Source: Planctobacterium marinum (GTDB lineage Bacteria; Pseudomonadota; Gammaproteobacteria; Enterobacterales; Alteromonadaceae). From it: a stretch of DNA of 64,000 nt. The position numbers and the translations under genes are program-made. The notes beneath the pieces were generated by a model that saw only the letters and a list, made by a program, of their open reading frames with translations, was not told the DNA's origin and searched no databases. Below are positions 1-8,861 of this stretch, piece after piece; positions within the stretch are counted from its first letter, which is position 1, and every line of letters begins with the position of its first letter. The DNA is taken from positions 237,736-301,735 of the forward strand of contig NZ_JAJEWQ010000003.1 of the NCBI RefSeq assembly GCF_020687805.1. Direction: 5' to 3'.

Positions 1-1
1 C

Positions 2-1066
2 AGTTTGATCATCTTTTTGCCCGGCTGGTTTAAAGACCTGTTTGCTGTCAGAAAGGGGAAGAACAGTAAGCGATTCTGGGTAGATTTCCACAATATTTTG
101 GGCATTACCGCCTTACCGTTTCACATCGTTATTGCAGTTACCACCATCGTATTTGCCTATCACGATGTCCTGTATGGCGCAATGCAGCAATGGGTTTATA
201 AAGATGCCCCTATGTTTAGTCGTCCGGCACCGAAAGAGCTGGATTTAGCGTTTAACAACCTGGTCCCGGTAGACGAACTTCGACAAACCATTCAGACGAT
301 GGAAGCGGATTTCGAACCTGAAGTATTACGATACGCCGGTTTGGGAACCCCAAGGGCCAGAGTGCTGGTAGGTGGAAACCTTGACGGACAATGGATCAGA
401 GGGCCAGAACACGCCTTCTGGGTGAGCAATCCCTACACCGCCGATTCAGGTTATACCGCTATGTTACCCAGTGTTTCAGGGGTTATGGGCAAAATTGTGA
501 ATGGCTTTTTTACCTTACACTTCGGAGGATTTGGCGGCGGATTGGTACATTGGCTGTATTTCGCTATGGGCCTGTCAGGGTCGTTATTATTCCTTACCGG
601 AAACATTATCTGGATTGAAGCCCGGCGTAAAAAGCAAAACAACAGTGAGACACCTCCAAAACAAAGGCGTTCAGTGGTGATTTTAGCCAGACTAACGGTC
701 GGAGTGACATTGGGTACGCTGGCCGGTATTGGCCTTGCCCTGCTTACTGCCAAGCTTTTACCACACGCAGACTGGGATATTGCTTTCTGGCAAAAGACCG
801 CTTACTACGTTGGCTTTCTTGGTTCAACAGTGTTTGCCCTTGTCTATAAACCGATGAAGAGCGCAAAAATTCTGTTACTCACCCTTTGCAGTCTGCTACT
901 GGCACTGATTGCCGCGACACTTTTACATTGGGATACGAATGCGAATAACGGGGTCAATGCAGGCGTTTGCCTTGTCTGTGCCGCGTTACTGGCAGGTTTG
1001 TGGGCAACACAGGCCCACCTTAAAAAGCGACAACAACAGATCCCGAGGGACAGCGTGTGGTCCTGA
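2..1066 (+). CDS. PepSY-associated transmembrane protein (5' end outside window)
   Basis: This is the C-terminal part (at least 353 residues) of a PepSY-TM family inner-membrane protein. The frame is open to the window edge, and the first possible start, a TTG at 5, would fall inside a conserved part, so the true start lies upstream. Visible are a membrane helix near the start preceded by the family-typical W-x-D-F-H-N stretch, a periplasmic PepSY-like section with an HxxFWVSNPYT segment, a second helix pair after LHFGGFGG, and four further C-terminal helices. PepSY-TM proteins often accompany TonB-dependent siderophore receptors and are thought to act in iron handling or reduction in the inner membrane. 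The receptor gene follows 55 bp downstream on the same strand, so they are probably one operon. The exact substrate is not visible. Confidence 0.85.
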   Translation, partial: SLIIFLPGWFKDLFAVRKGKNSKRFWVDFHNILGITALPFHIVIAVTTIVFAYHDVLYGAMQQWVYKDAPMFSRPAPKELDLAFNNLVPVDELRQTIQTMEADFEPEVLRYAGLGTPRARVLVGGNLDGQWIRGPEHAFWVSNPYTADSGYTAMLPSVSGVMGKIVNGFFTLHFGGFGGGLVHWLYFAMGLSGSLLFLTGNIIWIEARRKKQNNSETPPKQRRSVVILARLTVGVTLGTLAGIGLALLTAKLLPHADWDIAFWQKTAYYVGFLGSTVFALVYKPMKSAKILLLTLCSLLLALIAATLLHWDTNANNGVNAGVCLVCAALLAGLWATQAHLKKRQQQIPRDSVWS

Positions 1067-1121
1067 CCACTCACGTCCATTAATTTCCCGCAACACACTT
1101 AATTATTGGAGACACCAACCC

Positions 1122-3170
1122 ATGCTTACGCCAGATCATTTCCGCCGCCTTCCCCTGCTTGCGGCCATTACTGCCAGCCTTACCGGTCCTGTGGCAATTG
1201 CCGAAGATATGCCTGAAAACGACGATACCCAGGTGGAAAATATTGTGGTTATTGGTGAAAAAATCGAACGCACACTGAAAGACACCACGTCATCCATTTC
1301 AGTCATTGCCGAAGAGGCCCTGAACAGCACGCAGTTTAAATCGGTGAGTCAGGCTATTTCGGAAATCCCGAATGTCGTGGCACTGTCCGGTTCAGTACCC
1401 GATATTCGCGGTGTGTCCGGCAATGGTGCAGCCGGGGGATTTAACTCCATATCAGGTGGCGCCAAGGGCCGGGTTACCACACTGATTGACGGCGTTGCAG
1501 AGCCTTTTGTGGCAGATCTCACCGGTGATACCGGTTTATGGGATGTGGAGCAGATAGAAGTGTACCGCGGTCCGCAGTCCACCAGCAATGGACGTAACAG
1601 CATTGCAGGGTCAGTCTTTATTAAAACCAAAGACCCCTCACAAAATTGGGAAGGCGCAGCGCGTCTGGGATATCGCAATGAAGACAGCTACGTCGATACT
1701 TCCGTTGCGTTGTCCGGTCCCTTGATCGAAGATAAACTGGCGTTTCGCGTCAGCGCGCAGCGGCTGGTTGCCGACACCATTACTGACGACCAGGGTTATG
1801 CCAGCAACCCGCCAGATTATGATCTGGATGAAATTAAAACCAATCGAATCCGGGCGAAACTGCAATGGACCCCCAGCAGTGAACTTAAAATGCTGCTATC
1901 CCACTCGGTCAGCAACGAACAAGGTGATACCGGACGCATCTATTATGAAGCCGAAAACCTGGATGAAAAAAACCGGATTTTCTTCAGAGATATTGAAACC
2001 GATGTACATACCACCAGCCTGAATACCGGATACCAAATTAACCAGGATTTTCGACTGGATATCCTACTGGCCGTCATGGATTACCAATGGGGATTTGATA
2101 GCTATGAAGCGACGCCAGAAGCTGAGCAGCAACTGATTTTTGATGAAAACAACACAACGCTGGACGCCAGACTCAGTTTTGGACAAAGCCAGGACAGCGT
2201 TAAAGGCTTTGTAGGCTTAGCCTATTTTGAACGAGAGCATGACGTTATCAGCACCGGTGCCTACCCCTATTATGGCGATGATAACAGTGAGTCAGTGGCC
2301 CTCTACACAGAAGTAAGTGTGGATGTTACTGAGAAGCTGAGCCTGATTGCAGGTGCCCGACTGGAACGCGAATCGCAGCTTAGGAATTTTGTCTATGGCC
2401 CGATTGATTCAGTGCTCGATAAAGATACCAATATATTCCTGCCCAAATTGGTACTGCAATATGACTGGACCCAGAACACGACACTCGCATTGAGTGCGCG
2501 AAAAGGCTACAACGCGGCCGGTGGCGCATTGAATTTTACGGAACAAGAATACTACTATTTCGACGAGGAAAAAGTGGATACCTTTGAACTCAGCAGCCGT
2601 AGCAGCTTTCTGGACGGTGACGTATTCTTAAGTGCCAATCTGTTTTACAACGATTATCAGGGCTATCAGGCGCTGAGCTCCAGTCGCTTTATCACCAATC
2701 TGGACAGTGTGGTCACCTACGGAATGGAACTGGAAGTTAGCGCCAAAATTAACGACAACCTGGATCTGAATGCTGGCCTGGGTCTGCTCAAAACAGACAT
2801 CAAAGATGCCGGCGAAAACTATCCGGAAGTCGAAGGCAATGAACTTAATTCAGCACCGGACATCACCGCTAAACTCGGTGCCAAATACTGGCTCAGTAAT
2901 ACCCTGAATGTCGGAGTTTCTGTAAATTATGTGGACGAATACTACGGTGATTTCAACAATACCCCGGAGCGGGTTGCCGGTGATTACACCCTGGTCAGAC
3001 TACAAAGTAATTATGAAATGGGGCAATGGTTATTCTCTGCCTTCATCAATAATGCCCTGGATGAAGAAGCCCTGTTATCCCAGGAGCCAGTAAGTGGCAG
3101 GTATCCGGCAGGTTACGTGTCCATTGTCGACCCACGCAATCTCGGGGTTTCGGTAACCTATACGTTCTGA
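1122..3170 (+). CDS. TonB-dependent outer-membrane receptor (siderophore type)
   Basis: A 682-residue TonB-dependent receptor. The ATG at 1122 is chosen because it follows a GGAG about 9 bp upstream and opens a signal peptide ending near PVAIAED; the frame is open further upstream, but that part overlaps the PepSY gene. After the signal comes a TonB-box-like ENIVVIGEKIE, then a plug domain with DTTSSISVI and the conserved YRGPQST...SIAG stretch, then a beta-barrel that ends in the canonical terminal aromatic (VSVTYTF). The barrel has many aromatic and acidic strands. It lies in the outer membrane and is powered by TonB-ExbBD. The link with PepSY-TM suggests a ferric-siderophore ligand; this is inference from context. 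The family is certain, the ligand is not. Confidence 0.9.
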   Translation: MLTPDHFRRLPLLAAITASLTGPVAIAEDMPENDDTQVENIVVIGEKIERTLKDTTSSISVIAEEALNSTQFKSVSQAISEIPNVVALSGSVPDIRGVSGNGAAGGFNSISGGAKGRVTTLIDGVAEPFVADLTGDTGLWDVEQIEVYRGPQSTSNGRNSIAGSVFIKTKDPSQNWEGAARLGYRNEDSYVDTSVALSGPLIEDKLAFRVSAQRLVADTITDDQGYASNPPDYDLDEIKTNRIRAKLQWTPSSELKMLLSHSVSNEQGDTGRIYYEAENLDEKNRIFFRDIETDVHTTSLNTGYQINQDFRLDILLAVMDYQWGFDSYEATPEAEQQLIFDENNTTLDARLSFGQSQDSVKGFVGLAYFEREHDVISTGAYPYYGDDNSESVALYTEVSVDVTEKLSLIAGARLERESQLRNFVYGPIDSVLDKDTNIFLPKLVLQYDWTQNTTLALSARKGYNAAGGALNFTEQEYYYFDEEKVDTFELSSRSSFLDGDVFLSANLFYNDYQGYQALSSSRFITNLDSVVTYGMELEVSAKINDNLDLNAGLGLLKTDIKDAGENYPEVEGNELNSAPDITAKLGAKYWLSNTLNVGVSVNYVDEYYGDFNNTPERVAGDYTLVRLQSNYEMGQWLFSAFINNALDEEALLSQEPVSGRYPAGYVSIVDPRNLGVSVTYTF

Positions 3171-3187
3171 TCCCTGCGCTTCGTTCC

Positions 3188-3223
3188 CGGCCACGGTGTT
3201 GCCCATGCACAGTACCGTGGCCG
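3188..3223. terminator. Inverted repeat between convergent genes
   Basis: A perfect 10-bp inverted repeat, CGGCCACGGT at 3188-3197 and ACCGTGGCCG at 3214-3223, separated by 16 bases. It sits between the stop of the receptor gene and the stop of the leftward antiporter gene, so it may act as a shared terminator. No clear T-tract follows on either side, so it could instead be a stabilising 3' hairpin. Confidence 0.45.
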
Positions 3224-3252
3224 TTGCTACGTTTGCAAATCACAAGTTCAGC

Positions 3253-5007
3253 TTAGAGAATATCGGCTTTATCCTGGTTGAACAGCGATTCGAGGTTCTT
3301 GCGATTTTGCAGAGTCCGTTGTACCGCCTCCTGGGCATCTAACGGATTCTGTATACTGCGTTTCAGAATTTCTTCGTCATGGTGTTTGAATACCTGCGCA
3401 TAATAGTTCGCCTGAGCAGTACTAAACCCATATTCCTGTAGTACCCGGGTGGCCGCATCAATACTTCCTTCAAACACTTCGCGTACTAAATGAGTGATCC
3501 CCAGGGCATCAAATTTGGCGGCGTTCATACGGTTTCTGAGTCGCGCCACCACTTTTATATCTGGGTACTCTTCCCTGACCAGTTGCGCTATCTGCAAGGC
3601 TTTTTCTTCATTGTCTACGGCGATCAACAAAACTTTAACTTGCTCTATTCCCGCTCTTTTCAGGATATCCAAACGCGACGCATCGCCAAAATACACCTTG
3701 TTGCCATACTTTTTGACAAATTCGATGTGCTCCGCGTCAGTATCCAGGGCAGTAAAAGGAATATTGTGAGCAGCCAACATACGGGCCGTGATTTGACCAA
3801 AACGTCCGAAACCGGCGATTAACACCTGGGGGTGATCATCCTGTACATCCGATTCATAGACATTGGGGCAATTTTTACTGTTAAACCAAAGACTGTGCAA
3901 GATCACCAGAGGTGCCGTCATGGCCATTGATATGCCCACCACTAACGTTACCTGATCAGCCACGATACCAGGCAACAAATTGTTTGCCGACGCCTGGGCC
4001 ATGACCACAAAGGCAAACTCACCGCCCTGTGACAACATTAATGCAATGCGCATCGCATCAGTAGACGACTCGCTGGACGCCTTGAGGATAGCAAAGATAA
4101 CGGCGGCTTTAATCACCACTAATGCCACTGCGCCGCCCAGTATCACCAACGGCTGAGAAACTAATAAACTCAGGTCCAGATTCATGCCGATTGCGATAAA
4201 AAACAAGCCCAGCAATAGCCCCTTAAAAGGCTCAATTTCAGTTTCCAGTTGATGTTTAAAGCTTGAGTTAGCCAGCAGCATTCCAGCCACAAAAGCCCCC
4301 ATGCCCATTGATAACCCGGATGCCTGCATGCCCATTGCTGTGGCCATAACAATCAGTAATGCCGCTGCGGTCATCACCTCTTCACTGCCATAGCGAGACA
4401 ACAACCTTAAAAAGGGATTAATAAAATAGCGGCCAGCCACCAGAACAACAAGAATCGCCAGGACACTAACCCACCAGGCTGGTGCGGCAGTGCCTGAGGT
4501 TTCTGACAAAGCCCCTACTAATAACAATATGGGGATCACCGCCAGGTCCTGCATAAGCAGAATCGAAAAGCCTTTCTGCCCGGGTGGCGTCTTTAAAATG
4601 CGGTGTTCGCTCATCAACTGAATTGCAAATGCCGTAGAAGACAAGGCAACTGCCAAACCAACCACGATAGCGATGTTGAGCGAGAAGCCAAACAACAGCA
4701 TTAACCCTAAGATCACCGCCGAAGTAATGAGCAACTGCCCGCCACCGGTCAGCAAAATTTGATTGCGCATGCGCCAAAGCTTTTGCGGCTCTAATTCCAA
4801 ACCGATGACAAATAACAACAACACCACACCCAGCTCGGCAAAGTGCAATATGGTATCGGGATCAGACACCAGATTGAGAACCGACGGACCAATCACCAGT
4901 CCCGCCACCAGGTAACCTAAAATCGCTCCCAGTTTGAGTCGTTTAAACACCGGGACAGCCACCACGGCGGCGGCGAGAAATACGAGGCCAGTTGTCATAG
5001 TTGCCAT
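3253..5007 (-). CDS. KefB/KefC-type monovalent cation:proton antiporter (CPA2)
   Basis: A 584-residue CPA2-family transporter. About the first 380 residues form a Na+/H+-exchanger domain of roughly 12 membrane helices, with the family motif GAILGYLVAGLVIGP near the N terminus and LLLFVIGLELEP in the next helices. A cytosolic TrkA-N (RCK) domain starts near residue 395, with the dinucleotide-binding loop AGFGRFGQ and a downstream acidic residue (ALDTDAEH). Known members move K+ out in exchange for protons and are gated by glutathione adducts or nucleotides. No kefF/kefG-like accessory gene is next to it. The gene stands alone, facing the receptor gene at its 3' end. The family is clear; K+ specificity is inferred. 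Confidence 0.88.
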   Translation of the reverse strand: MATMTTGLVFLAAAVVAVPVFKRLKLGAILGYLVAGLVIGPSVLNLVSDPDTILHFAELGVVLLLFVIGLELEPQKLWRMRNQILLTGGGQLLITSAVILGLMLLFGFSLNIAIVVGLAVALSSTAFAIQLMSEHRILKTPPGQKGFSILLMQDLAVIPILLLVGALSETSGTAAPAWWVSVLAILVVLVAGRYFINPFLRLLSRYGSEEVMTAAALLIVMATAMGMQASGLSMGMGAFVAGMLLANSSFKHQLETEIEPFKGLLLGLFFIAIGMNLDLSLLVSQPLVILGGAVALVVIKAAVIFAILKASSESSTDAMRIALMLSQGGEFAFVVMAQASANNLLPGIVADQVTLVVGISMAMTAPLVILHSLWFNSKNCPNVYESDVQDDHPQVLIAGFGRFGQITARMLAAHNIPFTALDTDAEHIEFVKKYGNKVYFGDASRLDILKRAGIEQVKVLLIAVDNEEKALQIAQLVREEYPDIKVVARLRNRMNAAKFDALGITHLVREVFEGSIDAATRVLQEYGFSTAQANYYAQVFKHHDEEILKRSIQNPLDAQEAVQRTLQNRKNLESLFNQDKADIL

Positions 5008-5106
5008 AGTTAATAGTTTTCCGTTAAGAGATGATTAAATAGAATAACAAAGCCTGTTTATAACGAACCAATCTTATTTATCAATTGACTGGTTCACTTT
5101 GCTTGT

Positions 5107-6006
5107 TTACTCAGCACCGATACCAAAGCCGGGTGCCAGATGCATGTTTTCGACACCTTGTAGTTGCGTATGATTGGCCAGAGCCAACTGACACCCCTGC
5201 CCTTTTATGCGATGATCGGCGGAACAATCGACCTGCCACTGGCGCAACACATAACTGGCAAGCGCCGCTCTGACCGTCAGCATCAACGCGCCATTTTCCA
5301 TACCATAATCCATTTCCACCGCCCTTGTCTGAGCCATTTCGGGATGCGGGATAAGATGCAACTCGACCAACTGATTCCACTGCTTATCTTCGTTTTTTTG
5401 CTCGTAGGGCGCACTGACTTCTTCCAGGTCCGAGACGAAAGTAAAACGCGTACAGACAAAATCTCTAAATTGCTGATGGGTGCGGTCAAATGCCCTGACG
5501 TGCCAGCGATGCCCGTTGTTAACTATCGCATGTGGTACCAGTTCCCGTTCAGTCTCACCGGAAGTTATAGATACGTAACCACAGCGAATGGCTTGCTGAT
5601 TGGTGATCGCCCGCATGAGTGCTGCAATTATATTAGCGTCGGGGTGTATCAGGCGCACCGCATCCAGACACACCTCACTGGATTCCACTAAGGTTGAAAT
5701 GCCATTGCCAAAGCCCTGGCACAATTGGTGGAGAACGGCTTCGGGATCATGATGAAAAACCGCATTAAACTGATCACAGCGATAATAGCGTTTATCCTTG
5801 TGATTTAGCGCCAGATTATCAGGAGCCAGTTCTTTGTATGCTGCAAAGTCGCGGGTACTGGCAGCCAGTCCCGTTTTGAAACGCTCGGTTAATTCCGCCC
5901 GCGAAATATGCCCAAAGTACTGCAAACTAAAATCGATAAAAGCCAGCCGTTCTTTAGCACCATGATTCAGTTCTTCCAGCCAGATTTGTTCTGTTGTCAT
6001 AATCAT
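5107..6006 (-). CDS. WYL-domain transcriptional regulator, BrxR/CapW-like
   Basis: A 299-residue protein with an N-terminal winged-helix region (RLAFIDFSLQYFGHISRAEL, about residues 20-39), a short linker containing KELAPDNLAL, then a WYL-type middle domain (residues about 125-210, with RELVPHAIV and RWHVRAFD) and a C-terminal WCX-like extension. That order and length match the homodimeric BrxR/CapW regulators, which repress defence genes (BREX, CBASS) and respond to an unknown ligand through WYL. No defence gene lies beside it: the neighbours are a deacetylase homologue upstream and a KefB-type antiporter downstream. Two ATG codons lie six bases apart; the first follows GGAAAACGGGA. The WYL call is firm, and the BrxR/CapW subfamily is my judgement. 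Confidence 0.8.
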   Translation of the reverse strand: MIMTTEQIWLEELNHGAKERLAFIDFSLQYFGHISRAELTERFKTGLAASTRDFAAYKELAPDNLALNHKDKRYYRCDQFNAVFHHDPEAVLHQLCQGFGNGISTLVESSEVCLDAVRLIHPDANIIAALMRAITNQQAIRCGYVSITSGETERELVPHAIVNNGHRWHVRAFDRTHQQFRDFVCTRFTFVSDLEEVSAPYEQKNEDKQWNQLVELHLIPHPEMAQTRAVEMDYGMENGALMLTVRAALASYVLRQWQVDCSADHRIKGQGCQLALANHTQLQGVENMHLAPGFGIGAE

Positions 6007-6085
6007 TCCCGTTTTCCACCGTCAAAACACAATAACATCCAATCATTTTGATGTCATCATATTTATCGCTTCTTTTTTTGTCTGG

Positions 6086-6985
6086 CTAAGACACAACGTT
6101 AAAGGCCCGAAACAACTGCTTGTGTACCTCTACCAGTTTGCTGATATCACGCTGATAACCCCCACCGATTACAGCTGCGATGGGAATACCGGCTTTTTCA
6201 CTGTAGGCGCGCACCAGACAATCCCGGGCATAAATCCCTTCGGTGGTAACGCACAGATGCCCCAGGTCGTCATCGATATGAATGTCCACTCCGGCATCAT
6301 AGATAATTGCATCCGGGTTAAATTGCGCAAGCGCAATATGCAGTGCCTCATCGACCACTTCCAGGTAAGCTGAATCATCCATTTTGGCCGGCAATGGAAA
6401 GTCCAAATCTGATCGTTGTTTGCGATAAGGAAAGTTTTTCTCAGCATGTAAGGAGACGGTTTTTATATAGGGATGATTTGCTGCCAGCTTGGCCGTTCCA
6501 TCTCCCTGATGGACATCGCAATCAAATATCAGTACCCGATCAATATCCGCGCTTTGACGCATCTGCAATGCCGCGAGATACAGGTCATTGATGATACAAA
6601 ACCCCGAACCAAAATTCGCAAAAGCGTGATGATATCCCCCGGTCAGGTTGATAGCCCAGCCTTTATCCAGTGCCTGCTTCGCTGTTAACAAAGTGCCTCC
6701 AACCGCCGTCAACGTCCTTTTAACCAGTTGCTCTGACCAGGGGAATCCAATCCTGCGCATGGCTTTGTTGTCCATAGTACCGTGCAAAAAATGCTTCAAA
6801 TAGGCGGGTGAAAATACCCGCATCAGGTCTTCCGGAGGCACAGCCTCAGGGGTTAAAAAGTCAGTTTCGGCGACACCTTCTGTGCGTAACACATCGTAAA
6901 TCCCCTGATATTTTTGTATCGGAAATCGATGCTTGACGGGTAAACTTAACTGGCTGTAAATTGGATGAAAAATCAGTTGAGGCAT
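6086..6985 (-). CDS. Histone-deacetylase-family zinc hydrolase
   Basis: A 299-residue member of the arginase/deacetylase fold. Characteristic sites are GGYHHAFANFGSGFC (the catalytic His pair and glycine loop, about residues 117-131), DCDVHQGDGT (zinc-binding Asp-x-His, near residue 151) and YDAGVDIH with a following DDLG (second metal Asp region). Bacterial relatives include acetoin-utilisation AcuC and acetylpolyamine amidohydrolases, so the substrate may be an acetylated lysine or small amine. It is compact, with no signal peptide, so it is cytoplasmic. It reads leftward, 79 bp upstream of the WYL regulator, and may share a transcript. The exact substrate cannot be read from sequence. Confidence 0.85.
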   Translation of the reverse strand: MPQLIFHPIYSQLSLPVKHRFPIQKYQGIYDVLRTEGVAETDFLTPEAVPPEDLMRVFSPAYLKHFLHGTMDNKAMRRIGFPWSEQLVKRTLTAVGGTLLTAKQALDKGWAINLTGGYHHAFANFGSGFCIINDLYLAALQMRQSADIDRVLIFDCDVHQGDGTAKLAANHPYIKTVSLHAEKNFPYRKQRSDLDFPLPAKMDDSAYLEVVDEALHIALAQFNPDAIIYDAGVDIHIDDDLGHLCVTTEGIYARDCLVRAYSEKAGIPIAAVIGGGYQRDISKLVEVHKQLFRAFNVVS

Positions 6986-7110
6986 GCTCTATCAGGTGCG
7001 CCATAATTATCAATGCGGACAGCAACATCTTACCAGAAGTTGTTTATCTTTAAACTGTACAACTATTCTTAGCAGGCAGAGATACTGACTCATTTTGTGG
7101 AGGAATTGAA

Positions 7111-7380
7111 ATGTCCAGACTTGAATCTGTAATAAAAGAATTACTGCATATCAAGCAGGAATTAAGCTTGAGAATCAATATGCTGGAAATGGAGGCCCAG
7201 CAACAATGGCAAACTTTACTGCGCAAACTCAGTGTCCTGGAAGACGAACTGGAACACGATTTGGTAACCCTGGCTGAAAAGTTAGGCCACTATGAAGAAG
7301 AAAGATTTGTGGGTAATGAACAGGAAATTGAAAACTTACTCAATGAGTTTCGGGCATTGCACAGCAAATCCAGACACTGA
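7111..7380 (+). CDS. Small hypothetical coiled-coil protein
   Basis: An 89-residue acidic, leucine-rich protein with no recognised domain. It looks helical throughout, with heptad-like spacing of Leu/Ile (for example LLHIKQELSLRINMLEME). The start ATG is well supported by GGAGG eight bases upstream. It is cytoplasmic by appearance. It stands alone between a leftward deacetylase gene and a rightward TetR gene. The function is unknown. Confidence 0.7.
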   Translation: MSRLESVIKELLHIKQELSLRINMLEMEAQQQWQTLLRKLSVLEDELEHDLVTLAEKLGHYEEERFVGNEQEIENLLNEFRALHSKSRH

Positions 7381-7497
7381 GTTATTGTGAATTGATGTAT
7401 CAGAAAGCCTGAAAACCAATCACATTGCTGTTTTTTTGTCGCTAATCTGGTTAGAATTCCGGGTTTGAACGACAACGGCTGAGACGGGAGCTATATT

Positions 7498-8103
7498 TTG
7501 GCGAGACCACGTACTTTTTGCGAAGAAAAAGTCATTAATGCTGCGATGAATGCCTTTTGGCAGCATGGCTATGACGCCACCTCTATGTGCGATCTCGAAA
7601 CAGCAACCGGACTAAAACGCATCAGCATCTACAATGCCTTTGGTGACAAAGAGGGCATGTTTCTGGCCGCGTTAGATATGTATCACGAACAGGGCAAAAA
7701 CTTATTTCAGATTGAAGTCCCTGAAGCCGGCCTGGAAGGCATCAAACTGCTTTTTGAAAAAATCAGCAGTGAAAAGAACACAGAAGAACCCAATCATTGT
7801 GGTTGCCTGATGGTAAACGCGCTATTGGATTTGAATAAATCCAGCCCGGCAGTAAAAGAAAAGTTACTGCGCTTTAAACAGCAAGTTTACACCTCCTTTT
7901 ACCAGGCTCTGGAAAACGCGCGAAACCAACAGTTAATCGATGCCAGTGAGGCCGAGCTAACACGCAAGACAGAATATTTATGCGGGTGTTTATGGGGTGC
8001 GATTGCCACAATTCGTATTGATCAAAATCCCTGCGCAGCCAAAGGTATGGTGGCCACCATTTTAGATACCATTCAGGGCTGGAAACGTCACCAGAACAGT
8101 TGA
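7498..8103 (+). CDS. TetR/AcrR-family transcriptional regulator
   Basis: A 201-residue TetR-type repressor. The N-terminal DNA-binding domain is visible (residues 1-50: MARPRTF, then AFWQHGYDATSM, and the recognition-helix region KRISIYNAFGDKEGMF). The C-terminal ligand domain contains several cysteines (NHCGCLMVNA, YLCGCLWGA), which fits the TetR_C group that includes regulators of stress or efflux genes. The start is a TTG with GGGAG upstream; there is no ATG that keeps the conserved N terminus. No obvious target gene is divergent to it. Ligand and regulon are unknown. Confidence 0.88.
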   Translation: MARPRTFCEEKVINAAMNAFWQHGYDATSMCDLETATGLKRISIYNAFGDKEGMFLAALDMYHEQGKNLFQIEVPEAGLEGIKLLFEKISSEKNTEEPNHCGCLMVNALLDLNKSSPAVKEKLLRFKQQVYTSFYQALENARNQQLIDASEAELTRKTEYLCGCLWGAIATIRIDQNPCAAKGMVATILDTIQGWKRHQNS

Positions 8104-8424
8104 TCCCGGTTAGATTAATTTTGTTTTCGACAGATTGCTGACAAACAAGCCCATATCAAAAAAGCACCGTTAACGTGCAACGCGCACTAAAATCATTCAC
8201 AGCAGATTACAAAAACCTGCTAAAGCCTTTACAATAAAATCATAAACAACTGAAATACAAAGATATTTTTTATTTTTCAAAGTTGGCACGATACTTCCTA
8301 TATAGTTGGCATAATTCGTTTTTCGAATTGTGGGGGGCACGAAGTCGGGGTCAGCTTCGCAAAAATAATAACAATAAGCCTCCCTGTTCTTTATTTAGAA
8401 CCGGGCCTGATACCAGTAAAACCG
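8104..8424. other. Intergenic region (321 bp)
   Basis: AT-rich spacer between the TetR gene and a small ORF. The left part shows nothing specific. The right part holds a sigma-54-like promoter (8283-8299), a small hairpin AATTCG/CGAATT (8313-8318 with 8324-8329) and a G-rich segment at 8331-8350 that could pair with sequence inside the following ORF. Confidence 0.6.
8283..8299 (+). promoter_or_regulatory. Possible sigma-54 (RpoN) promoter
   Basis: TTGGCACGATACTTCCT matches the -24/-12 consensus yTGGCACGrnnnTTGCw except for one base of the -12 element (CC for GC). The GG to CC spacing is the required 12 bases. It would serve the small ORF at 8425 and perhaps the receiver-TPR gene at 8862. The mismatch is in the most conserved -12 dinucleotide, so this needs testing. 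Confidence 0.45.
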
Positions 8425-8637
8425 ATGAGCACACAAAAACCGCAAGTTTTTCAGGTCCAGGGAAAAAGTGAGCCCCCGACGTTTCGGGGAGCTCAGTCTT
8501 TCTTATCCGGTGTGTCCGAAATTGATACGGTACAAACAGAAGCTCAGAATAAAGAAATATGCGAATTACACGAAAAACTCATTTTGCTGATTAATGAGCT
8601 GGAAGAATTACTCATCGAAGATCAAGAAAACGCCTAA
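8425..8637 (+). CDS. Small hypothetical protein with C-terminal coiled coil
   Basis: A 70-residue ORF. The C-terminal half is a plausible amphipathic helix (ELHEKLILLINELEELL); the N-terminal half is polar with no known motif. There is no convincing ribosome-binding site before the ATG, and a strong hairpin (CCCCGA cgtt TCGGGG, 8474-8489) lies inside the frame, so the region could instead be a regulatory leader or small RNA. An overlapping 62-codon frame starting at 8283 looks less protein-like and is not called. It lies downstream of the sigma-54-like site. Confidence 0.4.
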   Translation: MSTQKPQVFQVQGKSEPPTFRGAQSFLSGVSEIDTVQTEAQNKEICELHEKLILLINELEELLIEDQENA

Positions 8638-8861
8638 TCCCCCTTCATATTGACATGCACTGGTTTACACATTTACTATTGGCCTTTAATTTCCCCGAGC
8701 CGCGAAGTTAATTTCTCCTCACCTATGTTTGTAAGATATCTCTTACAATATTTTCAGAAATATCATACATCTAAATTTTTAGATACCGCTAGATTCAATA
8801 GTAGAGCCTTAATTTATTGAAGCAGTAACCAACACTCAAAAAGGATTTTTGGAGGCGCGGT

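Noticed and set aside
909-1121. Longer N terminus for the TonB-dependent receptor
   Set aside because: It overlaps the PepSY coding sequence and puts the signal peptide inside the protein; the ATG at 1122 has GGAG before it.
5107-6985. Small defence island around the WYL regulator
   Set aside because: No nuclease, cyclase, effector or methylase gene is present; the flanking genes are an antiporter and a deacetylase homologue.
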